Positions 6,173-14,500 of a DNA stretch of 24,631 bases are shown piece after piece (positions within the stretch are counted from its first letter, which is position 1; each line of letters begins with the position of its first letter). Position numbers and translations under genes: made by a program. The notes beneath the pieces are model-generated. The model was given only the letters and a program-made list of their open reading frames with translations. It did no database searches and was not told the origin of the DNA. The stretch spans positions 1-24,631 of the IMG/VR virus record IMGVR_UViG_3300046000_005672; one strand, 5' to 3'. This DNA comes from a virus.

Positions 6173-8398
6173 TTAAAATAAAGTTAAAATAGAATTATTT
6201 TCTTCAACACATTCTCTATGATTTTTCTCGTTAAGATTAAAATAGCTTTCTTTTAACTCAATTGATATTGATTTCCTATTCATCTTTAAAGCTTGAAAAC
6301 CTTCTGAACCAATCCCTCCAAATGGAGACAAAACTGTTTCTCCTTCGTTAGAATACAAATGTATGCACCTTTCAATCGTATCAAGTTGCAAAGGACAAAT
6401 ATGCTTTTCATCATTACCATCACGCCCAGAACGGTATTGCAATGTCCTAGAATAATCTATATCGTACCATACTGGAGAAGCATATTTTTGCCACAAATCA
6501 ACTGGCAAATAATTTGGCATATTTGAATCTTTGTCTTGGTGTTCTATTGGTATTAAATTTTCACCTTCATTTCTAAAAAATAATACATAATCAGGAATAC
6601 CAACACGGCTCATTGAGCTATCTTTTTTTATAGTCTTATGAAGTAGTCCTAATGCCTTTGTCCTTTGCATTTCTGTTACTGGATTCTTCCATATAGTAGC
6701 TCTTGAATGATATATAAATCCTTCATTTTGAAACCAATCAATTAGCATACCGCTAAAGTCACGAAGACCAATATAGCCTTCTTTACCCTTTTGTATTGGC
6801 AAATCCATACAATGCACAGCACAAATTCTACCACTCTTTAAAACCCTTTTTAATTCAGGAATAAGAAATTTAAAGTGTTTTTCAAATTCATTATAATCTG
6901 ATACATTACCCATATCATTAGGACTATCAGAATATACGTACAATTCAGCGAAAGGCGGAGAAAATACAACTAAGTCTGCTACATTATCATCTAGGTTTTT
7001 AGTCTCTTGAACGCAGTCACCATTTATAACATGATAGTTTTTTGTTTTTACGTTTTTCTTGTTTACCATAAATTTTGATTTATTTTGTTTATAATCTGTT
7101 ATTGATGAATACTTAGCCATTTCGCTAATCATATTCTTATGCTTTTGTTCTTTTTCTAATATTGACTTTCTTACATTTAATTGACTTTCAGGAACTAACA
7201 AATGAACTGTTACTTTCTTAGTTTGCCCAAAACGATATTGCCTTCTTACTGCTTGATAAAATGACTCAAACTTGAAATCATAAGAAGTAAATACCATATT
7301 AAAAGAGTTTTGATAGTTCATTCCAAATGAAGCAATTGAAGTTTTTGTTATCAAGCATTTAAATTCATTATCAGCAAATCCATTTAAATGTTTTGATTTA
7401 TACTCTGGACTATCAGAACCTTGAACATTTATGGAATTAGATATTTTTTTAGATAAATAATCCGATTCTTTATTCCTTAAACACCAAACTATCCATTGCT
7501 CATTTGAATTTTCAACAAGTTCAATAGTCTTTTCCATCCTCAAATCAAATGACCTATTAAGGTCTTGGTGTATATCAGTTGCTGAAACCGCAACGTGTCC
7601 AAATAATGTATTAGTATTATTTTCAACTGGTATCAAATGCTCTACAAATTCAATTTCAGGAAGTTCATATCCGCAACCATCAAATCCTAAAGTCTTAGGA
7701 TTATCTATTGATAAAGACCAAGAGCATACATATTTCCAAAATACATCAGTAGCGTGTTTTCTTAAACGCCATTTACTTGTTTCTCCTCCATCATGCACAA
7801 AAAACATAGCCAACATTTCTAAATAACTCATTGCACCCAAGAATTCACTATGTTGACCTAACTCCATGTGGTCATTTGGTGAAGGAGTAGCAGTACAAGC
7901 CAACTTATAAGGCGTATTTTTAAATGAAGATATGATTAATGAAGAAGTAGCACCATCTCTCCCTTTAAGTATAGAACTTTCATCCAATACCACACCAATA
8001 AACACGCTACAATCAATGTTTTTTAATTGGTCATAATTGCTGATTAAAATATTTGGTTGTTTTGCATCATAAATACAATCAAATTCATATTTATTTATTT
8101 TAATTCCGAATCTATTTCCTTGTTGGATAGTTTGATTTACCACAGCCAAAGGAGCTAAAATTAAAACAGGTGAGTTATATTTTTCTGTTAAAATTCTTGC
8201 CCATTCCATTTGCTGAAATGTCTTACCAAGTCCACAATCCTCAAAAAGAGCAAATCTACCCTTGCTTAAAGCTGTTTTAATTGCATACTTTTGAAAGTCA
8301 AATAATTTATCATTTAGTACTGATAAATCGACCTCAAATCCTGATTCAACAAAGTTTTTTATCTTTGTTTTTAGAAAATCGTCATAGGTTTGTTCCAT
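6173..8398 (-). CDS. SF2 helicase fused to a DNA amino-methyltransferase
   Basis: A 741-residue two-domain protein. Residues ~30-440 form an SF2/SNF2-like helicase: Walker A DCGLGKT (54-60), DEAH-box variant LDESS (138-142), TATP motif III (169-172), motif V ITKTSIASFGMNY (350-362) and motif VI QAVRRQYRFGQ (382-392). Residues ~455-725 form a class-beta-like methyltransferase: SPPF catalytic motif IV (480-483), followed much later by the SAM-binding motif I SPFGGIGSEGF (691-701). Motif IV before motif I is the beta-class order, and S/T-PP-F/Y can mark N4-cytosine or N6-adenine enzymes. No nuclease domain is visible. It probably modifies phage DNA, perhaps while translocating, to avoid restriction. 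It is the first gene after the terminator/promoter pair. Confidence 0.9.
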   Translation of the reverse strand: MEQTYDDFLKTKIKNFVESGFEVDLSVLNDKLFDFQKYAIKTALSKGRFALFEDCGLGKTFQQMEWARILTEKYNSPVLILAPLAVVNQTIQQGNRFGIKINKYEFDCIYDAKQPNILISNYDQLKNIDCSVFIGVVLDESSILKGRDGATSSLIISSFKNTPYKLACTATPSPNDHMELGQHSEFLGAMSYLEMLAMFFVHDGGETSKWRLRKHATDVFWKYVCSWSLSIDNPKTLGFDGCGYELPEIEFVEHLIPVENNTNTLFGHVAVSATDIHQDLNRSFDLRMEKTIELVENSNEQWIVWCLRNKESDYLSKKISNSINVQGSDSPEYKSKHLNGFADNEFKCLITKTSIASFGMNYQNSFNMVFTSYDFKFESFYQAVRRQYRFGQTKKVTVHLLVPESQLNVRKSILEKEQKHKNMISEMAKYSSITDYKQNKSKFMVNKKNVKTKNYHVINGDCVQETKNLDDNVADLVVFSPPFAELYVYSDSPNDMGNVSDYNEFEKHFKFLIPELKRVLKSGRICAVHCMDLPIQKGKEGYIGLRDFSGMLIDWFQNEGFIYHSRATIWKNPVTEMQRTKALGLLHKTIKKDSSMSRVGIPDYVLFFRNEGENLIPIEHQDKDSNMPNYLPVDLWQKYASPVWYDIDYSRTLQYRSGRDGNDEKHICPLQLDTIERCIHLYSNEGETVLSPFGGIGSEGFQALKMNRKSISIELKESYFNLNEKNHRECVEENNSILTLF

Positions 8399-8423
8399 AC
8401 TTTTTTTTATTTATTAATTTCGA

Positions 8424-8431
8424 CAAAATTA
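8424..8431 (-). promoter_or_regulatory. Candidate promoter box (TAATTTTG) for the early/replication unit
   Basis: The minus strand reads TAATTTTG at 8431-8424, 25 nt before the ATG of the helicase-methyltransferase and just downstream of the late terminator. It lies within GTAATTTTGTCGAA, repeated exactly before the HTH gene. The flanking DNA is a 90-nt A/T-rich stretch without a gene. No good TTG -33 element is visible. Its position makes it the most credible promoter in the window. Confidence 0.5.
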
Positions 8432-8488
8432 CAATAAACTTTTTATAAAAAAAATAAACTGAATTATTTTTTTTATTTATAATCTAAC

Positions 8489-8516
8489 AAAAAAAATAGG
8501 ACCAAATTAGCCCTAT
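8489..8516 (-). terminator. Intrinsic terminator ending the late operon
   Basis: On the minus strand ATAGGGC at 8516-8510 can pair with GTCCTAT at 8502-8496 (one G-T wobble), giving a 7-bp stem extendable by two weaker pairs. It is followed by an uninterrupted run of eight T (8496-8489, overlapping the last stem base). It lies 33 nt after the stop of the spanin-like gene, with no gene between, and just before the promoter box at 8431. This is a textbook Rho-independent terminator for leftward late transcription. Confidence 0.85.
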
Positions 8517-8548
8517 CTTTAAAATAAATAATAAAATTTAAAAAATGA

Positions 8549-8965
8549 TTAACGTAATGTTTTTGCCAAACTATCGCAATTCACCTCCACCAGTACCGTT
8601 CTATGTTTCATAAACCCGACCTTGATTTTTTGCGGAACTTTACAAATCAAACCATTCTTATATCTTTCTATCGCTTTGGCTTTTGCCTTTATATCTTTGC
8701 TCTGCTCCTGTACTAATATCTGAAATAAAGAGTCGTTGGTCTTCTTTGCCTGCATCGTTTCATCAAGCATTCTTTGTGTGTCATTAGCCCATTTATTCAA
8801 TTTTGCCTTATGGACAATTAACGTGTCTCTTTCGATTAACAATTTCTTGTACTTCCTGTTGTTGACTGTGGTATAATTCCAAAAGCTAAAAAAACTAATA
8901 ATTATGAATATACCTATTACAATATAGGTAATTACTTTACTTATTTTTAAATACTTCCAAATCAT
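8549..8965 (-). CDS. Membrane-anchored coiled-coil protein, i-spanin-like (138 aa)
   Basis: One N-terminal transmembrane segment (about residues 10-30, VITYIVIGIFIIISFFSFW) is followed by a long charged, coiled-coil-like region (about 38-110) and a short C-terminal segment with two cysteines. This is the shape of Rz/i-spanin proteins, which link inner and outer membranes and finish lysis in Gram-negative hosts. Its place at the end of the lysis genes fits. No lipoprotein (o-spanin) partner is evident nearby, so it may be a different type of lysis accessory. The ATG overlaps the stop of the 55-residue membrane protein (ATGA). Confidence 0.6.
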   Translation of the reverse strand: MIWKYLKISKVITYIVIGIFIIISFFSFWNYTTVNNRKYKKLLIERDTLIVHKAKLNKWANDTQRMLDETMQAKKTNDSLFQILVQEQSKDIKAKAKAIERYKNGLICKVPQKIKVGFMKHRTVLVEVNCDSLAKTLR

Positions 8966-9129
8966 GTCTTTTTAATTTTTTTGATGTAACAAATTGTGCG
9001 AACTACAAAGAAAACTGTTGCTGCAATCCTACTCAATATCAATAACCCTAAATCAATATCTTTTAAATCTGCCATTGCTATGCTTCCAAACAAGATAATC
9101 GATGCATACTCCCAAACCTTTGATTCCAT
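8962..9129 (-). CDS. Very small membrane protein (55 aa), holin-like
   Basis: A 55-codon gene found by direct reading: ATG at 9129-9127 overlaps the TAA of the upstream gene (TAATG), and the TGA at 8964-8962 overlaps the next ATG (ATGA). Both ends being coupled makes it almost certainly real. The protein has two hydrophobic stretches, around residues 8-20 (YASIILFGSIAMA) and 28-44 (LGLLILSRIAATVFFVV), and a basic tail KKIKKT. This is the profile of a two-span class II holin or holin partner. An open frame on the opposite strand (8996-9181) is its shadow. Confidence 0.75.
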   Translation of the reverse strand: MESKVWEYASIILFGSIAMADLKDIDLGLLILSRIAATVFFVVRTICYIKKIKKT

Positions 9130-9335
9130 TATTTACTTTTATCGCAATTATAAACCGCTTTCTTTAAAGAATCTTTATTAACCCCTTCTTTAACTGATTC
9201 TTGTATTACTGCCTTAATTATGCCCTCTGACCTCTTATATTTGTTTTGGTAGTAAATCATACCACCCAACGACAAAACTATCAACAGAATCGAAACAAAC
9301 ACCAAGTAAGTATCTTCGCTAATTAGCTTATTCAT
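9129..9335 (-). CDS. Small single-pass membrane protein in the lysis cassette (68 aa)
   Basis: One membrane segment (LVFVSILLIVLSLGGMIYY) near the N-terminus is followed by a charged, helical soluble tail. I chose the ATG at 9335: it has GGAG six bases upstream and overlaps the holin stop by only 8 nt. An ATG at 9347 would add four residues. The end is TAATG-coupled to the next small membrane protein. The topology suits an antiholin, a holin partner or a short spanin subunit; the sequence does not decide. Confidence 0.65.
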   Translation of the reverse strand: MNKLISEDTYLVFVSILLIVLSLGGMIYYQNKYKRSEGIIKAVIQESVKEGVNKDSLKKAVYNCDKSK

Positions 9336-9723
9336 TATTTTCTCCATTGCCTATGGTTTTAATTACACTATCTTTAAATGCTAATATTATATCCCAAGTA
9401 AATTGTGCAATGGATCCCATACCTAAACCAACCAATAACTCTGGAAGATTAAACCGCGATGAAATAAACGGTGTGCTGATGTAAGCTAAAATTGCACCCA
9501 ACGTAATTGATGCAACCCAGTACCAAACTGGTTCTTCTTTGCTTTTGCCTTTCTTCCTAAATTCGCTTACTTTTCTTGAGCCAATGGCAATAGCTTGACC
9601 GCCTGCCCCGACAATAGCATGAGCAATATTATATTCAGCTAAAAATGCAAAGGTTGTGGCTGGTACGCTCAACGTAATAAACGCGTCTACCAACTTGCCA
9701 AATACCTGCTCTTTTGTTACCAT
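9328..9723 (-). CDS. Putative holin (131 aa, multi-span membrane protein)
   Basis: A hydrophobic protein with about three membrane-embedded stretches: around residues 14-48 (one long or two short, including AHAIVGAGGQAIAIG), 67-86 (WYWVASITLGAILAYISTPF) and 97-116. A basic loop SRKVSEFRKKGKSK (49-62) lies between them. It follows the endolysin and homing endonuclease and leads the small membrane proteins, the usual place for a holin that releases endolysin through the inner membrane. The start ATG at 9723 directly abuts the stop of the HNH gene. Assigned by topology and context; the family is not certain. Confidence 0.65.
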   Translation of the reverse strand: MVTKEQVFGKLVDAFITLSVPATTFAFLAEYNIAHAIVGAGGQAIAIGSRKVSEFRKKGKSKEEPVWYWVASITLGAILAYISTPFISSRFNLPELLVGLGMGSIAQFTWDIILAFKDSVIKTIGNGENNE

Positions 9724-10236
9724 TTATTTAAATTGATTAAATTCGAAGTGCATACCAAAAATAGGTCTTTTATGTTTTATGGACCAGCTAACAGAACCTG
9801 AACCTAAGTTTAATTTTCTTGATGCTTCAGATTGTGAACCATAAATCACTCCAGTTTCTACACAAATAACAGACATGCTTCTATTATGGTCTTTTCCAAA
9901 TTTGCCTTTATAATGCAAAGGTTTATATTTCTTTAATCCCATACTATATGCATGTTTAATGTTTTCAGACTGTGTATTCCATTCTAAATTTTTTAAACTA
10001 ATATCTGTTTTAATTCCGTTTTTATGATTAACAAAATCTTTGCCTTTTACATGAGGAATAAATGCAAAAGCTATCGCCCTGTGAGTAAAATAACTTTTAT
10101 TTCTAATATTGACAAAATAATAGCCACTATTTGATATAGATTTTTTTAATATCTTACCTTTTGGGCTTTTTATGTCTCCGTATTTATTTACCAAATAATC
10201 TTTTGGCAAGTAATTTGTTTGTATAAAATTTTCCAT
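9724..10236 (-). CDS. HNH homing endonuclease with NUMOD domains
   Basis: A 170-residue free-standing HNH endonuclease. The N-terminus (YLVNKYGDIKSPKGK, about 14-28) resembles a NUMOD4 segment. The HNH_3-type core includes THRAIA with His52, VNHKNGIKTD with Asn70-His71, and the LKNLEWNTQSEN segment (81-92). The C-terminus (about 123-157, TGVIYGSQSEASRKL then SVSWSIKHK) is a NUMOD1 DNA-binding helix-turn-helix module. Such enzymes nick or cut related phage genomes lacking the insertion and spread themselves. It splits the lysis cassette between endolysin and holin, and has a promoter-like box 3 nt before its ATG. It ends exactly at the holin start. Confidence 0.92.
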   Translation of the reverse strand: MENFIQTNYLPKDYLVNKYGDIKSPKGKILKKSISNSGYYFVNIRNKSYFTHRAIAFAFIPHVKGKDFVNHKNGIKTDISLKNLEWNTQSENIKHAYSMGLKKYKPLHYKGKFGKDHNRSMSVICVETGVIYGSQSEASRKLNLGSGSVSWSIKHKRPIFGMHFEFNQFK

Positions 10237-10239
10237 TTA

Positions 10240-10247
10240 CAAATATA
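10240..10247 (-). promoter_or_regulatory. Candidate -7 box (TATATTTG) before the HNH gene
   Basis: The minus strand reads TATATTTG at 10247-10240, a full match to TAnnTTTG, 3 nt upstream of the HNH start. It lies in the 49-nt gap between endolysin and HNH genes. No -33 TTG is visible at the normal spacing. It could give the mobile gene its own leaderless transcript, or be a chance match in AT-rich DNA. Confidence 0.3.
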
Positions 10248-10285
10248 CAAAATAAATATTAGCTATAAATGCATTCAGGAAATTA

Positions 10286-10750
10286 TTATAAGTGCAATAT
10301 TTCCCAATGCATTGCATCAAACCCTTTTTCTTTCCCTTGATTTATAAAGCCATTTTTATAGTAAATATCTATCATCGGCTTATATTCCTGTTTAAAAAAT
10401 TGTGAATTTTTCCACGTCATTTTCAACCCGTTCTTAATCGGATTTAAATCTTCTGCAATGCCCCAGCTATGCCTTGACCAGTCTGATCCGCCTCTCATTT
10501 TACGGAAATTATAACACCCACCAAAAATATCAATCTCCAGCCTCTTAATCTCCTCAATGCCGTAATGCTCCAATATCTCGGTGTGAATCTTTTGAAACAC
10601 TGGAGCAACTAATTTGTGACATTGCATCTTATTGGTAAGTGCCTTTAAATCCCAAGCAATACGCCTTGAATATGGCATAGTAACAGTGATTAAGTTCCTG
10701 TCATCTCCTGCTTTGCCAAAGATTGATATTATTTGTCGAGTGCTTAACAT
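10286..10750 (-). CDS. M15-family peptidase endolysin
   Basis: A 154-residue zinc peptidase of the D-Ala-D-Ala/L-Ala-D-Glu carboxypeptidase M15 (VanY-like) fold, which cleaves peptidoglycan peptide stems. The motif SRHSWGIAEDLNP places the first zinc ligands at His94 and Asp101, and MHWE at 147-150 gives His148 with catalytic Glu150. There is no signal peptide, so export would rely on a holin, candidates for which lie downstream. It is TAATG-coupled to the upstream gene. Length and motifs fit a single-domain phage endolysin; there is no separate cell-wall-binding domain. Confidence 0.9.
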   Translation of the reverse strand: MLSTRQIISIFGKAGDDRNLITVTMPYSRRIAWDLKALTNKMQCHKLVAPVFQKIHTEILEHYGIEEIKRLEIDIFGGCYNFRKMRGGSDWSRHSWGIAEDLNPIKNGLKMTWKNSQFFKQEYKPMIDIYYKNGFINQGKEKGFDAMHWEILHL

Positions 10751-11106
10751 TATTCTGGTACAATTATAATACTACCTATTAAATTTTCTGCTGCCCATTT
10801 GGCATCCACTTGTCCTCCGTTTTGTAGGCTTATAACCTCTCCTTTGATATTACCAATGTCGTTAATATTCACATAAAAGAAATTCCCTTCAAACTCTTTG
10901 TTTAAAAAAACTTCCAATGCCTCTTCTTCATCTTTGCTTTCCTTTTCCTGCGAAATTTTCTTTATCTCATTTTCATCTGCTATAATCTTTTCAGCTATCT
11001 GACTTTGGTTTTTTCTTAACTGCAATGCCGTTAGTAATCCGACTTGATTAGAATAACTTAATAAGCTTGCAATGATACACTTTTCTTTTGCTTCTCTGTT
11101 TGTCAT
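10750..11106 (-). CDS. Hypothetical phage protein (118 aa)
   Basis: Unrecognised protein with an N-terminal helix, a charged coiled-coil-like middle (about residues 35-65, rich in Glu and Lys) and a beta-rich C-terminus that looks like a small barrel (INDIGNIKGEVISLQNG). It is TAATG-coupled to the endolysin. The position right after the tail fibre suggests a tail- or lysis-associated accessory, but no function can be given. A TACTTTTG box lies 20 nt before its ATG. Confidence 0.7.
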   Translation of the reverse strand: MTNREAKEKCIIASLLSYSNQVGLLTALQLRKNQSQIAEKIIADENEIKKISQEKESKDEEEALEVFLNKEFEGNFFYVNINDIGNIKGEVISLQNGGQVDAKWAAENLIGSIIIVPE

Positions 11107-11126
11107 AAATTAAATTTTAGTTTCTA

Positions 11127-11134
11127 CAAAAGTA
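11127..11134 (-). promoter_or_regulatory. Candidate -7 box (TACTTTTG) upstream of the lysis genes
   Basis: The minus strand reads TACTTTTG at 11134-11127, matching TAnnTTTG, in the 33-nt gap between two genes and 20 nt before the next ATG. That spacing would give a normal short leader. No clear -33 TTG is seen. It could be an internal promoter that lifts lysis-gene expression late in infection. Confidence 0.35.
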
Positions 11135-11139
11135 GCATT

Positions 11140-11499
11140 TTAATTTGATTTTACTAAAACGTAGCCATACATTGAAGCCAATATTTCAGCATTTAATTCT
11201 ATTTCGTCAAGTGTTCCGTAATCAAGCCCTTTTAAAATAGACTTAACATATAAAGTTGCCTCCTCTTCTGTTTCTCCTCCTGCTACCAATTTTTGCACCA
11301 AGTCATTACTTGAAAAATATCTTGCGTTATACAGCGAGCCTGAATCTTGCACGAACGCAATCCATAAATCCCTTACTTTAAATTCGTTTCTGCTGTATTC
11401 CACTGCGGAAACTGCACTGCACATTATGCCGACTATTGTTCTTGTTTCTCCTACCTCGTCTGTAAATGACTTTGGCTCTACATCCCAAATGTAACCCAT
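11140..11499 (-). CDS. Hypothetical protein following the tail fibre (119 aa)
   Basis: Unrecognised protein that starts 12 nt after the stop of the giant tail gene. It appears globular, with a WDVEP N-terminus, a strand-rich middle (FKVRDLWIAFVQDSG) and helical segments. There are no membrane spans or coiled coil. A gene directly behind a receptor-binding fibre is often a fibre chaperone or a second fibre component. That is inference from position only. Confidence 0.65.
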   Translation of the reverse strand: MGYIWDVEPKSFTDEVGETRTIVGIMCSAVSAVEYSRNEFKVRDLWIAFVQDSGSLYNARYFSSNDLVQKLVAGGETEEEATLYVKSILKGLDYGTLDEIELNAEILASMYGYVLVKSN

Positions 11500-11511
11500 G
11501 TTTGTTTTTGT

Positions 11512-14500
11512 TTATAATGTTAAATAACTTATTCCTCCTGATAATAAAGTGTTTATTTTTTGCAAAACAAAAGCACTTTTGCTTCCATCGTATGTTATTA
11601 ATATTTTATCTCCATTTGCTGGTGTATAAGGTCCTCCTGCAAAATCTGACAAAGCTAACTTAAAAGGTGTACCTGATATATTTACTAAACTCGTGCTTGT
11701 AGGTCCAATGTTTATACTTGCTGAAACCAAATTTAATATACCTGCATAAAAATCCATTGAAACATTAGAGGCAGCAGTTAAGCGAATACTTTCAGGTGAC
11801 CCATTTAATTGAGAAACCCCTGCTAGATTACCAATACTTTGATTGTTTTGCGATGTGAAAAACACCCCTCCGTTTTTAATAACAAGATTTTTATCAAATG
11901 CCGTATTTCCAGCCGCTAAAACTTGGTCAATATTCCCAATACTAACGCTTGGTATTGCTTGGGTGGATAAAACACCAGTTGCATCAGCTACAACCATTCT
12001 TGTGCCTGTTCCTGACAAACTACCAATAATTGTACTTGTTCCATACAAACCTACACTATCTTCAGATAGAATCTGTATTTTTGAAGTTGATGTTAAACGT
12101 AATCGATCTAATGTTAAAAACTGATTATCGTAATATAATTTTCCTTTTTCCACTCCGTTTCGATAGAACATTATTGCCGCACTGTCAAGTACACTGTTTG
12201 TGCCGTTTAATATTATCTGCTTATTTATTGCAGAATTACCGACTCCCAAAACATCATCTAAATCTTGCGTGCCACCGCTAACAGTTGTCCATGTCGGATT
12301 TGCTGAATCCCCTTGACTTGTTAAAACTTGCCCTGCCGTTCCTGGAAGATTATTAAGCAAAATACGACCCAGAAAATTGTGGTTTGACTGTGAAACAACA
12401 CTTCCACCACCGCTCATAATTTTCAATTCAAGATTTCCACCGTGAACATATAGCCCGTAGTTGCTTGAACCAACATATCTGGCTACTTCCATTTTGCTTG
12501 TAGTACCTTCTTTGATAGCGATAATCCTGTCGGATTCAAATACAAAGTTTTCACTGCTTGTCAAAAGGTTTGAGCCACTTCCAAACCCGATTCTTGTACT
12601 TGTAAGTGTAGGTGCTGGCAATGTCGCCCAAGTTTGGTCACCTCTCAAGAAAGTTGTTGCTGATGCCGTACCTGAACCCAAGCGAGCCTGTGCAATAACA
12701 CCAGAAACAATATCCACTGCTGCGTGTGTGTGAACAGTTGGAGCAGCCCCTATCTCACCAAGTGTCCAAGCTACATTTCCACTTCCGTTAAAAGTTTTTC
12801 CTGTAGTGCCTATGGTAAATGTCCTTGCCGTTGTTAATGTCGCTGCCGACCCCGTAATACTTCCCGAAGAAGTTATAAATCCTGATGGATTACTTGCGTT
12901 GTAAGGTGTAAAGCCTAATGCTGTAGTTACTTGAAGAGAAGTAATGTTTGTTAAATATGTCGCAGTGTCTAAAACAAAAGTATTGGCAGCGGTCTTTCTA
13001 AGTAACCCAGTTGTACCTGTCAAACCAGCTATTGAGGTTAAATCTTCATCTAAAGGTTGTATGCCTGATTCAGCTAAGGTACTATTAATCCATGCTGTAC
13101 CATTCCATCTTAATAATTCCCCAGCTGAATTACTTGTAATCGTTACGTTTGAGTGGCTATCCAACGTATGTGCTGATGGTGCAAACGTTGTAGGCACTCC
13201 AGTAAGCTTTGTCCAAGCCAATGATGTTATCCATGACGGGTTTACGTAGCTCCCTGTTAAAGACACAAATCTTGCATCTGATTCTGACTTGGTATAAGCA
13301 TCCGTTATGGCATAGCCTGCTAAAGTTGTTGGATTCGTTCCTGATGTTACTAATCCTTTTGCATTGATTGTAACACTTCTGTACGTTCCTTCGGTGGCTA
13401 CGTTTGCAAGTGTCAAAGCAATTGATGTCGTTCCTGATCCATTAGCATCTCCCGTTATTGATATGCTTTGGTTTGCCGTTAAATAATTATTGGTATCTAA
13501 TGACCAAGTATTTGCTGCGGTCTTTCTTAGTATTCCACTTGTTCCTGCTAATGCTCCAATGGCTTGCAAGTCCGCATCATAGGCTTGAACGTCTGTACCT
13601 ATCACTAAACCAAGTGAAGCTCTACCTGTTGCAGCAACTAATCCTGTTGCCCCGCCATCCCATCTATTTCTTTCGGCAAATGCAGTATTCCAATTATCTG
13701 AATTATTAGTTACATAAGTTATTGTTCCAGCAGTTGACAATACTAATCCTGTTCCGCTTAATGTGGCTTGTTTACTATCTAATGCCGTTTGTAATCCTGA
13801 TGTCTTGGCAATGCTTAAAGCTGCATCGGCTATTGCTGTCGTTATTGCTGTAGTTCCTGAACCTGTTACAATACCACTTAAAGTAATGGTTTGATTACCG
13901 CTTATGTAAGTAGGTGTGAAATATTCTAATGCCGTTGCACCTGCATTAACTCTAAGTATTTGGTTTGCTGTACCTAATGCTGTTAACCCTGTGCCTCCTC
14001 TTGTAGTTGCTATTGCGGTGCCGTTCCAAGTTCCTGCTGTTATTGTACCTAACGTTGTTATGCTTGTAGAACCTGCCCAACTACTAAGGTTTGATATATC
14101 ACTTGTCGTTACAGAACTCCAAACACTTGTACCGTTAACGTTATTGCACTTCAAGAAACTGCCAACTGTCGCCCCCCCTGTAATTAATATACTTGTTGTC
14201 CTTATTGTTCCCGAAACATCAAGTGTATAGGCTGGAGTTGTTGTATTAATTCCTACAAAACCACTATTGGCAATTCTCATTACTTCCGTTCCTACTGCTT
14301 TAGTTCCGTGTGCTCCAACGTAAAACTGATGCTGTGTTGCTGGTTCTGCTAATCCTGTACCTCCTCCATATTGTATTGTATTGTTATTAATGTTCGCACC
14401 AAATATAAAACCAGTCATACCGTTATTGGTATAACTACCTCCTATAATTCTGAATGCTCCAGTTGTGTTAATTGTTTCCGAATGTCTTAATATAATTCCT

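Noticed and set aside
8444-8480. A/T runs upstream of the helicase-methyltransferase as a -33 promoter element
   Set aside because: No TTG at 19-23 nt upstream of the TAATTTTG box; the runs alone are not evidence for the element.
8996-9181. Plus-strand 61-codon frame
   Set aside because: It covers the 55-residue minus-strand membrane gene, which is coupled at both ends. The plus frame would be the only gene on that strand.
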